DNA from: an uncultured Fretibacterium sp. | Lineage (GTDB): Bacteria > Synergistota > Synergistia > Synergistales > Aminobacteriaceae | Length of the DNA: 9,666 bases | NCBI GenBank assembly: GCA_937892105.1 | Contig: CALAUZ010000242.1 | Coordinates: 1 to 9,666 of the forward strand | Direction: 5' to 3' | Shown here: positions 1-5,623 of the stretch, piece by piece | How positions within the stretch are numbered: the stretch's first letter is position 1 | Layout: each line of letters begins with the position of its first letter | Translations under genes and position numbers: made by a program | Notes under the pieces: generated by a model | Told to the model about the DNA's origin: nothing | Databases searched by the model: none | The model's input: only the letters and a program-made list of their open reading frames with translations

Positions 1-77
1 ACATATAAATACTCTGTTACAGAGGTTATGTTAATTGTGAAGACAGGTTCTTAGACGCTATATCCGTTACCAAACTG

Positions 78-371
78 GTGAAAACTAAATACATTGCAGG
101 GGAGAATTTCGACTACACGGGGGCTATCATTACTGCTCATTACCTCGATAGACACACCGAAGATGTTACTGATAAGACTACTTTCAGCCCAGAGAACGGC
201 TCGACTTTCAGCCTTGAAGATACATCGTCAAATGTCGTTATACGGGTCTTAGTATCTTACAGTGATTTAGAAAATGGGTTCGATGTAACTATTGGCGATG
301 TCGATTTTGACTGTCAAACTCTTAAAAGCCTATTTAGTCCTTATAAAAGTCGTTTTGTATTACATGTGTAA
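78..371 (+). CDS. Fragment of a bacterial Ig-like domain protein
   Basis: The product resembles a single bacterial Ig-like repeat of the kind found in tandem in surface or secreted proteins. The diagnostic stretch is YIAGENFDYTG at residues 5-15, followed by a beta-strand pattern ending in VTDKTTFSPENG at about residues 30-41. This matches the common pattern Y-x-A-G-E-x-F-D-x-T-G ... V-T-x-x-x-x-F-S-P. The GTG start has no clear ribosome binding site. The same frame is open back to position 9, and residues resembling the domain edge (ISVTKL) are encoded at 60-77, so the start is probably artificial. A TAA at 6-8 closes the frame further upstream. The C-terminal 30 residues do not look Ig-like. 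It is therefore probably a decayed piece of a larger surface protein, or a partial gene. The domain call is from pattern recognition. Function and expression are unknown. Confidence 0.45.
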   Translation: MKTKYIAGENFDYTGAIITAHYLDRHTEDVTDKTTFSPENGSTFSLEDTSSNVVIRVLVSYSDLENGFDVTIGDVDFDCQTLKSLFSPYKSRFVLHV

Positions 372-500
372 TTATATAAGGCTTTTTGGTTTTATTAAGA
401 GACTAAAACAAAACTAAGTCTAAACGGTCTTACTTATACCCCCGTATTGGTATTTGTAAGAAATAAGCCCGTTTGGTATTATATAAAAAAAAGAAGGGAA
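372..500 (+). promoter_or_regulatory. Spacer with candidate promoter and paired direct repeats upstream of the repressor gene
   Basis: No gene is seen here. A -10-like TATTAT lies at 477-482 with a weak -35-like TTTGTA at 453-458 (18-bp spacing). Two near-identical blocks, CCCGTATTGGTATT at 441-454 and CCCGTTTGGTATT at 468-480, start 27 bp apart. The second overlaps the -10 element and the first precedes the -35. Paired repeats over a promoter next to a Cro/C1-type gene are a plausible autoregulatory operator. That is inference from position only. An AAAAGCCT/AGGCTTTT inverted repeat (324-331 and 379-386) has a loop of about 47 nt and is not a convincing terminator. Confidence 0.3.
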
Positions 501-878
501 ATGAAAATAGGTGAACAAATAAGGCAACAACGCAGGTTACTAGGTATAAAGCAGGAAGAATTGAGCAAGCTGGTTGGAGTATCATTAAAGACCATACAGA
601 GATGGGAAAATGGAGAAAGAAGCCCTAGACTAGATGAAATAAAAAAATTGGCAGAAGCCCTAAAAGTCTCATCTAGTTATCTCATGGAACAGGAAGATAC
701 GGCAACCTCCATACAAACATCTGCTCCTCAATTAGAAAAAGAGATGGAACGTGATACAAATATGGCAGTAATAACGCTAAAAGATGGAAATCGAGTACAA
801 GCTCCAGCCACGCCCGAAGGGTATGCGTTTTTAACCAAAACTCGCAATTCATCTCCTACTTCTATAAGTGGGAGATGA
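501..878 (+). CDS. Cro/C1-type helix-turn-helix transcriptional regulator, tail altered by the IS end
   Basis: The gene encodes a small DNA-binding repressor-like protein of 125 residues. Residues 1-58 form a typical HTH_3 (XRE/Cro-C1) domain: IGEQIRQQRRLLGIKQEELSK, then the recognition segment VGVSLKTIQRWENGERSPRLD, and a closing LAEALKVSS helix. The rest is a short linker plus a segment beginning MAVITLKDGNRVQAP with no recognised domain. ATG at 501 was chosen because homology starts there and an AAGGG lies at 494-498. The frame also runs back to a TTG at 447 that adds 18 implausible residues. The final residues (about NSSPTSISGR) are encoded by the IS left-end hairpin, and the stop at 876-878 lies inside its stem. 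The natural C-terminus was therefore probably replaced by IS sequence. Its targets are unknown; phage-like or accessory-element control is likely. The HTH call is firm and its role is inferred. Confidence 0.8.
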   Translation: MKIGEQIRQQRRLLGIKQEELSKLVGVSLKTIQRWENGERSPRLDEIKKLAEALKVSSSYLMEQEDTATSIQTSAPQLEKEMERDTNMAVITLKDGNRVQAPATPEGYAFLTKTRNSSPTSISGR

Positions 879-883
879 ATTGC
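844..883 (+). repeat. Left-end hairpin of the IS element
   Basis: GCAATTCATCTCC at 844-856 pairs perfectly with GGAGATGAATTGC at 871-883. The stem continues inward through 857-861 with 866-870 (one G-T wobble), leaving the tetraloop CTAT at 862-865. The total is 18 pairs. No T-run follows, so it is not an intrinsic terminator. Its loop and upper stem match the right-end hairpin, which supports the IS-end call. It also encodes the last residues and stop codon of the upstream regulator gene. Confidence 0.75.
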
Positions 884-892
884 ACTATATAT

Positions 893-914
893 TATAATTT
901 CTATATGCTAAAAT
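893..914 (+). promoter_or_regulatory. tnpA: Candidate tnpA promoter
   Basis: A perfect TATAAT lies at 893-898, and an extended -10 (TGC-TAAAAT) at 906-914. Neither has a good -35 at the normal distance, since the IS hairpin occupies that region. A GAGG at 934-937 sits 8 nt before the tnpA ATG and is a good ribosome binding site. The promoter call rests on sequence resemblance only. Confidence 0.3.
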
Positions 915-945
915 CAGTCATGTAATTAGAGATGAGGTTAGTATT

Positions 946-1351
946 ATGATTTTGGATAGTAATAATCATTCAGTACTCTTATTATATTATCATCTTATTC
1001 TTGTTGTAAAATATCGTCGTAAAGTTTTTGATGATTATATGAGTGATTTTGCAAAGAATATTTTTGTTCGCATCTCCCAAGCGTATAACATAACACTTGA
1101 GCAATGGAAGCATGATAAATACCATGTACATATTATGTTTCGTACTCACCCTAATACTGAAATCTCTAAATTCATAAATACGTATAAAAGTGCCTCATCA
1201 CGACTTATAAAGAAAAAATACCCTGCTGTTCGTAAAAAGCTTATGGAAGGAAATGTTTTGGTCAAGGAGTTTTTGTTTACTTACCACAGGCGGAGCTCCT
1301 ATAGAAGTCATAAGACAATATATAGAAAAACAGGGTATAAGCCATGAATAG
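946..1351 (+). pseudogene. tnpA: IS200/IS605 TnpA (Y1 HUH transposase), frameshifted before the catalytic tyrosine
   Basis: TnpA is a small single-strand transposase that nicks and joins IS ends with an HUH metal site and one tyrosine. The first 99 residues are normal for the family: YHLILVVKYRR near residue 15, the HUH motif HVH at residues 60-62, and KFINTYKSASSRLIKKKYP at about 75-93. An extra base at about 1243 then shifts the frame. Read as is, the protein has a nonsense tail ending at 1347. In the +1 frame the canonical tail appears: WKEMFWSRSF from 1244, TTGGAPIEVIRQYIEKQG from 1283, and a stop at 1349-1351. The catalytic tyrosine is TAT at 1319-1321 (residue 125 of a 134-residue repaired protein), so the unshifted product lacks it. 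The repaired gene overlaps tnpB by 8 nt. A sequencing error or a slippage site (CTT-A-TGG) are alternatives to a true lesion. Confidence 0.85.
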
Positions 1352-2549
1352 ATCATATAAATTCCGAATATATCCCAATAAAGAGCAGAGCATCATGTTC
1401 GCAAAAACCTTTGGCTGCGTGAGATTCATCTATAACCAAATGCTTGCTGATAAGATTGTATGTTATCGTGAGACAGGTAAAATGCTTTTCACAACACCTG
1501 CGCAGTATAAAACGGCGTATGAATGGTTAAAGGAAGTTGACAGTCTTGCGCTGGCCGATGCACAGTTGCACTTGCAATCAGCATATAGTAATTTTTTCAG
1601 AGGGAATTCAAGTTTCCCCAAATACAAGAGTAAGAAGAAAAGTCGAAATCGCTATACTACGAATAACCAGAACGGAAGCATAAGAATTGAAAACGGAAAA
1701 CTCAAGCTGCCTAAAGTAGGCTTTGTGAAGATAGTACAGCATCGTGAAATTATCGGAACAATCAAGAGCGTAACAATCGAGAAGACACCGACAAATAAAT
1801 ATTATGCAAGCATACTTTTGGAATGCGAAAACCAAGTACCCGAAGTAGAATTGCATAAATTTATTGGTTTGGATTTCTCAATGCATGACTTGTACGTAAC
1901 TTCCGAAGGAGAAAAGGCAAATTATCCCAGATTCTTACGCAGACTGGAAAAGAAATTAGCGCGGTTATATCGTAAATATTCAAAGACTAAACATGGCAGC
2001 AAGAACCGAGAAAAACTAAGGCTGAAGATATGTTTAGTATACGAAAAAATCACGAATCAGCGAATAGATTACTTGCACAAGAAATCATATATTCTTGCAG
2101 GAAATTATGATGCAGTGTGCATAGAGAATCTGGACATGCGTGCGATGGGTCAGCAGTTACGCTTAGGTAAGTCAGTAGCGGACAACAGCTTCGGGAAATT
2201 TCGAGAAATGTTGAGTTACAAACTATACTTTCGAGGCAAAAAGCTAATTATCGTAGACAAATGGTTAGCCTCAAGCCAGCTTTGCAGCTCATGCGGATAC
2301 AAGAATGCTCATGTCAAAGACTTATCAATAAGGAGCTGGGAATGTCCGTCATGCGGAGCCGAACATGATAGAGATATAAATGCAACGATAAATCTTAGCG
2401 AAGAAGGCAAGAGAATAATAGCTGCAACAACTACCGTAGGGACTCCGGGAAGTAACGCCTTTGGAGAGGACGTAAGACGACTTCAGTCAACACGAATGGA
2501 GCGCGGCCTCGCAGAAATAGGAAGTCCCCGCTTCTATAGGCGGAGGTAG
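1344..2549 (+). CDS. tnpB: TnpB, RNA-guided RuvC-like nuclease of the IS200/IS605 element
   Basis: TnpB proteins are compact RNA-guided endonucleases, ancestral to Cas12, that cut target DNA next to a short motif and help maintain the IS. At 401 residues the length is normal. The N-terminus (YKFRIYPNKEQ, FGCVRFIYNQML) is the usual helix-turn-helix/wedge part. The RuvC residues look complete: D177 in IGLDFS, E261 in VCIENLDM, and D342/D344 in HDRDINATINL. A zinc ribbon lies between the second and third RuvC motifs, with CSSC at 314-317 and CPSC at 334-337. The basic, variable C-terminus (RLQSTRMERGLAEIGSPRF) is encoded by DNA that also forms the IS right end and is expected to template the guide RNA. 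The start overlaps the end of repaired tnpA. Nuclease activity is inferred from intact residues. Confidence 0.92.
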   Translation: MNRSYKFRIYPNKEQSIMFAKTFGCVRFIYNQMLADKIVCYRETGKMLFTTPAQYKTAYEWLKEVDSLALADAQLHLQSAYSNFFRGNSSFPKYKSKKKSRNRYTTNNQNGSIRIENGKLKLPKVGFVKIVQHREIIGTIKSVTIEKTPTNKYYASILLECENQVPEVELHKFIGLDFSMHDLYVTSEGEKANYPRFLRRLEKKLARLYRKYSKTKHGSKNREKLRLKICLVYEKITNQRIDYLHKKSYILAGNYDAVCIENLDMRAMGQQLRLGKSVADNSFGKFREMLSYKLYFRGKKLIIVDKWLASSQLCSSCGYKNAHVKDLSIRSWECPSCGAEHDRDINATINLSEEGKRIIAATTTVGTPGSNAFGEDVRRLQSTRMERGLAEIGSPRFYRRR

Positions 2550-2571
2550 TTCACCTATGCATCATGAACCC
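2400..2571 (+). ncRNA. Probable TnpB guide RNA (omega/reRNA) overlapping the tnpB 3' end
   Basis: In known IS200/IS605 elements the 3' part of tnpB plus the right-end hairpin form the scaffold of a guide RNA, and the bases just beyond the right end are the guide. Here that scaffold would cover roughly the last 150 nt of tnpB and the hairpin at 2525-2546, with the guide starting at about 2555 (CTATGCATCATGAACC). The 5' end is an estimate. No promoter was identified. The only direct evidence is the TnpB gene and the right-end hairpin. Confidence 0.4.
2525..2546 (+). repeat. Right-end hairpin of the IS element, carrying the rsmH ribosome binding site
   Basis: CCCCGCTT at 2526-2533 folds on AGGCGGAG at 2538-2545 with one C-A mismatch and one G-T wobble, leaving loop CTAT at 2534-2537. 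It resembles the left-end hairpin in loop and upper stem. The GGAGG at 2542-2546 is the 3' arm and lies 10 nt before the rsmH ATG, so the IS provides the ribosome binding site. Folding could partly hide it. Confidence 0.7.
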
Positions 2572-3426
2572 GTTATGCTTAATGAAGTTCTCGCTCTCAT
2601 TGAAGGACATTCGCACAATAATATTCTCGATGGCACTCTCGGACTTGGAGGCTACTCTGAGGCAATACTGGAGAAATTCCCCGACTGCAATGTCTTGGGG
2701 ATTGACAGAGACACTGAAGCTGTATCATTCTCGCGCGAAAGGCTGAAGTCTTACGGCTCAAGGTTCACGGCCATGTGCCGCAACTTCGGGAACATCTCGG
2801 AGATACAGGGCGTTAATGCGCATGATGTATTCGTGTTTGACTTGGGGGTGTCGAACATGCAGCTTACCTTACCCGAAAGAGGCTTCTCATTCAACAATGA
2901 AGGCCCTCTGGATATGCGAATGAACTCCAACGACAACTGTCCCAATGCCGCAGACGTTCTCAGAACTTCTGACGCTGACACTCTGACGGAGATATTCAGG
3001 CTTTACGGCGAGGAACGTTACGCCAGACAGATAGCTTTGGCCATAAAACGGCGCGATACACCGCCTTCAACGACAACTGAGCTTGTGAACCTTATACGCG
3101 ATACCCTTCCCCAGCCTGTGCAGAGGAAGATGGGTACTCACCCTGCCAGACGAGTATTCCAGGCATTGAGGATATTCGTCAACAATGAGACGGGAGAGCT
3201 TGAGGAACTGTTGAGGACGTTACCGGAAACAGGAAGCAAAGCACTGGTGATATTCGTGTCGTATCATTCGCTTGAAGACAGGCTCATAAAACACGCTTTC
3301 AGAAAATGGAAGGACGAGGGAAGGGGACAGATATTGACCAGACACCCTATGACACCATCACAGGAAGAAACGGAAAGGAACTACAAGGCAAGGAGCGCAA
3401 AATTAAGGGCATTTTCTCTTAGTTAA
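2557..3426 (+). CDS. rsmH: 16S rRNA (cytosine-1402-N4)-methyltransferase RsmH (MraW)
   Basis: RsmH uses S-adenosylmethionine to N4-methylate C1402 in the decoding centre of 16S rRNA. Diagnostic motifs occur in order: the HEPVMLNEVL start, the SAM loop DGTLGLGGYSEAIL at 25-38, the acidic strand end GIDRD at 48-52, DLGVSN at 95-100, ERGFSF at 107-112 and GPLDMRM at 116-122. These are followed by THPARRVFQALRIFVN at 194-209, SYHSLEDR at 235-242 and the closing KARSAKLRAF. At 289 residues it is a little shorter than the usual 300-315 but looks complete. ATG at 2557 is supported by the HEPVML homology and by GGAGG at 2542-2546. It is the first gene of the dcw block. The usual mraZ upstream neighbour is missing and an IS right end sits immediately before it, so expression may depend on IS or tnpB transcription. 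Confidence 0.96.
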   Translation: MHHEPVMLNEVLALIEGHSHNNILDGTLGLGGYSEAILEKFPDCNVLGIDRDTEAVSFSRERLKSYGSRFTAMCRNFGNISEIQGVNAHDVFVFDLGVSNMQLTLPERGFSFNNEGPLDMRMNSNDNCPNAADVLRTSDADTLTEIFRLYGEERYARQIALAIKRRDTPPSTTTELVNLIRDTLPQPVQRKMGTHPARRVFQALRIFVNNETGELEELLRTLPETGSKALVIFVSYHSLEDRLIKHAFRKWKDEGRGQILTRHPMTPSQEETERNYKARSAKLRAFSLS

Positions 3427-3518
3427 GACTATGTATTTTCCGCAAAATGTGGTATTATCTTCTCAACTAAAAAATATTCTCACTAAAATTTACAGAAAGG
3501 AACCGGGGGCGAAGGAGA
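3427..3518 (+). promoter_or_regulatory. Spacer between rsmH and ftsL with a possible internal promoter
   Basis: This 92-bp gap is more AT-rich than the flanking genes. It contains an extended -10 (TGG-TATTAT) at 3450-3458 with no good -35. No terminator hairpin was seen. It could let the division and cell-wall genes be transcribed independently of rsmH. The call rests on base composition and one element. Confidence 0.3.
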
Positions 3519-3899
3519 GTGCGTAAAGACGATACCAGCAAAATAAGAATAACGTTGAAGTTTGTATTTATGTTCGGTGTGGTGATAAGCCTTGTAATTG
3601 GTCTGGGAATTTTAAGGTTTCACGCCGCACGCTTGGCCTATTATCTTGAATCCGTAAACCAGTCAATACAGAAATATTCCGATGAAGAAGTGATACTCAG
3701 GCAGGAGCTTTCCGCTCTGGTAGCACCCATAAGGATATATTCCTACTGCAAAGAAAGTCTCGGAATGCAGAAGGTCATGAAGGCTGAAACACTCCCCATG
3801 CGTTTCCGCAATGAAAATCTCGCGGCCTCAAGAAACAGTATGCCTTCAGCGAAACAGGGCTGGCGTTCTAGCCTCGCATGGTTATTCGGCAGGCAGTAA
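3519..3899 (+). CDS. ftsL: FtsL-like septal division protein
   Basis: FtsL is a small bitopic membrane protein that, with a FtsB/DivIC partner, activates the FtsW-FtsI septal synthase. The 126-residue product has a basic N-terminus (RKDDTSKIRITLK), one membrane segment at about residues 14-32 (FVFMFGVVISLVIGLGIL), then a heptad-like coiled coil (about 38-68). After this comes the APIRIYSYCKESLGMQKV segment that resembles the FtsL C-terminal region. The tail is basic and divergent. FtsL sequences are poorly conserved, so the call leans heavily on size, topology and position between rsmH and ftsI. The start is GTG at 3519. An AAGGAG at 3512-3517 lies only 1 nt before it, which is unusually close. 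No other in-frame start gives the basic N-terminus. ftsI follows after 15 bp. Confidence 0.8.
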   Translation: MRKDDTSKIRITLKFVFMFGVVISLVIGLGILRFHAARLAYYLESVNQSIQKYSDEEVILRQELSALVAPIRIYSYCKESLGMQKVMKAETLPMRFRNENLAASRNSMPSAKQGWRSSLAWLFGRQ

Positions 3900-3914
3900 G
3901 GCATACGGCACTCC

Positions 3915-5594
3915 ATGTATTCGTCCCATAAAGGCAGGGCAGGAAATCCCTGGATATTGTTCGTATTATTCTTCGTAGTAATAGGCTGTACGTTAGTCGC
4001 ACGTCATTGTTACCCTGAACCCAGAGTAGTCCAGCAATCCCAGCATCAATACTGGAGGAAAGTCCCCCTTAAATCCACGCGCGGAATAATTCAGGACGCT
4101 AAAGGCAACGCATTAGTCATTTCCGAAACATTGCCATCGTTCGCAATAGATCCGTCAATGATAAAGTCTAAGGATCTGGAGGAGATTTCGCAGGTAGTTT
4201 CCCCAGAAATGTTCATCAAGATTACGGAAAAGATGAATACTTCAACGCGCTTCATGTGGCTGAACCATAAGGTTTCGGAGGCTGAGGCAGAGAAGTTCAA
4301 AGCGTTAATGGGGAAGGTCAAGGCAATCCGCAAGATAGATGAACCCTACAGAAAATACACAAACCAGCGTCTAATGTCCCACATTCTCGGCTTCTGCGAC
4401 AACGAAAACAAGGGGCAGGCAGGTATCGAGCAGGCATGGGACAATACTCTGTACAATCCTCCCGGACAGAAAATAGTAGTGCGCAGGCATGGAAGCCAGG
4501 CCGCCGCAATCATAGAACGTGAACCCGAACGCAGAACCGTAACACCCATCATAACCCTTACATTGGACAGCCGAATACAGTATGTTGTTGAGAAGCACCT
4601 CTTCAAGACGGCAGAGCAGGAGCGCGCAAAATGGGCAGTGGCATTGTGCATGAACCCCAATACCGGCGAAGTTCTCGCAATGGCAAGCTACCCAACTTAT
4701 GATCCCTCCAACAGAAAGAGCTTAACAACAGAAGCCCTCTCTAATGGAGCAATAAGCAGGACATATGAACCTGGCTCAACGTTCAAGCCGATATACATGG
4801 CCGTTGCTCTTGAAAGAGGACTGGTTAAGAAGGACGAAATGTTCTTCTGTCCGGCGAAACTAAAGGTTGCTGACGGTTTCATAAGGGAGTCGGACGCAAG
4901 GGTTGCATTGGGTAACGTTGACACAGCACACCTCCTCATAAAGTCGTCGAACGTCGGAATGGCTCAGATAGGCATACGTGCCGACAAGGTAAGCATGTAC
5001 GAGAGCTTGAAGGCTTTAGGTTTTGGACAGGAGACAGACATAGAGCTTCCTGGAGTATCGCGCGGAATACTGCCTTACCCTGAGAACTGGAGGGGAATTA
5101 CTCCTGCAAATATAGCGATAGGACAGGGACTTGCTGTTACACCGCTTCAGCTTGTTACGGCGATGGCGGCTGTAGTGAATGGCGGAAAAATCATGAGCCC
5201 CTACATCGTCAAGGAAGCAGTAAACTCACTGGGTGAACTGGTATACAGGGGAGAACCGAAAGTAATGCGCGAAGTCATCACCCCTGAGACAGCAGCATGG
5301 ATACGCCAGGCAATGCGCAGGGTAATCATTGAGGGGACAGGAAAGAGGGTAGCTACCAGCATTACGAATGTTGCGGGGAAGACTGGAACGGCTCAGGTTG
5401 CCGGAAAGGGAGGATACCAGGCAGGGAAATATGTTGGGTCATTCATTGGTTTCTGGCCGTATGAAGATCCGAAATATCTTATGCTTATCGCCATAGGAGA
5501 ACCGTCAAACGGAAGGTATTACGGCGGTGAACTGGCAGCTCCTGTATTCAAGTCTATAGTTGAAGAAATGGCCGAACTCGAATATTATTCATGA
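3915..5594 (+). CDS. ftsI: Septal peptidoglycan transpeptidase FtsI (class B penicillin-binding protein)
   Basis: This class B PBP cross-links septal peptidoglycan with FtsW and is a beta-lactam target. It has one N-terminal membrane anchor at residues 13-29 (WILFVLFFVVIGCTLVA). The PBP dimerisation domain begins at KSTRGIIQDAKGNAL (53-67) and includes the ILGFCDNENKGQAGIEQ segment near 157-173. The transpeptidase domain has all three active-site motifs: STFK with nucleophile S288, SSN at 344-346 and KTG at 489-491. At 559 residues it is normal for FtsI, with no PASTA repeats, so a SpoVD/Pbp2x-type tail is absent. The ATG has only a weak ribosome binding site (AAGG overlapping the ftsL stop), suggesting translational coupling to ftsL. 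murE follows after 29 bp. FtsI is preferred over an elongation PBP2 because of the dcw context. Confidence 0.94.
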   Translation: MYSSHKGRAGNPWILFVLFFVVIGCTLVARHCYPEPRVVQQSQHQYWRKVPLKSTRGIIQDAKGNALVISETLPSFAIDPSMIKSKDLEEISQVVSPEMFIKITEKMNTSTRFMWLNHKVSEAEAEKFKALMGKVKAIRKIDEPYRKYTNQRLMSHILGFCDNENKGQAGIEQAWDNTLYNPPGQKIVVRRHGSQAAAIIEREPERRTVTPIITLTLDSRIQYVVEKHLFKTAEQERAKWAVALCMNPNTGEVLAMASYPTYDPSNRKSLTTEALSNGAISRTYEPGSTFKPIYMAVALERGLVKKDEMFFCPAKLKVADGFIRESDARVALGNVDTAHLLIKSSNVGMAQIGIRADKVSMYESLKALGFGQETDIELPGVSRGILPYPENWRGITPANIAIGQGLAVTPLQLVTAMAAVVNGGKIMSPYIVKEAVNSLGELVYRGEPKVMREVITPETAAWIRQAMRRVIIEGTGKRVATSITNVAGKTGTAQVAGKGGYQAGKYVGSFIGFWPYEDPKYLMLIAIGEPSNGRYYGGELAAPVFKSIVEEMAELEYYS

Positions 5595-5623
5595 CATAAA
5601 ATTTTCCATGAAGGCAGGTTAAT

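Larger units (their letters stand above)
844..2554 (+). mobile_element. IS200/IS605-family insertion sequence (tnpA frameshifted, tnpB intact)
   Basis: The element is bounded by two subterminal hairpins that share the loop CTAT and the core CTTCTATA(A/G), and it encodes an HUH tnpA followed by an overlapping tnpB. This is the classic IS200/IS605 layout, which has no terminal inverted repeats and makes no target duplication. The right end is taken as the GTTCAC that follows the 3' hairpin, a sequence I associate with this family's right ends. It falls 2 bp before the rsmH start codon. The left end is less certain. It lies somewhere from about 830 to 844, and a TTTAA at 830-834 is one possible target-adjacent motif. 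Because tnpA is frameshifted, the copy probably cannot move by itself, although a related element could supply TnpA in trans. Exact ends need comparison with an empty site. Confidence 0.8.

Noticed and set aside
324..387. AAAAGCCT/AGGCTTTT inverted repeat as a terminator of the Ig-like fragment
   Set aside because: The 47-nt loop is too long for an intrinsic terminator, and the T-run after it is short.
447..500. TTG-started 18-residue extension of the HTH regulator
   Set aside because: The extension is not HTH-like and overlaps the candidate promoter. ATG at 501 with a nearby AAGGG matches the family start.
844..898. The long perfect hairpin as an intrinsic terminator of the HTH gene
   Set aside because: The stem is followed by ACTATATATTATAATTT, not a T-run. 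Its match to the right-end hairpin explains it as an IS end.
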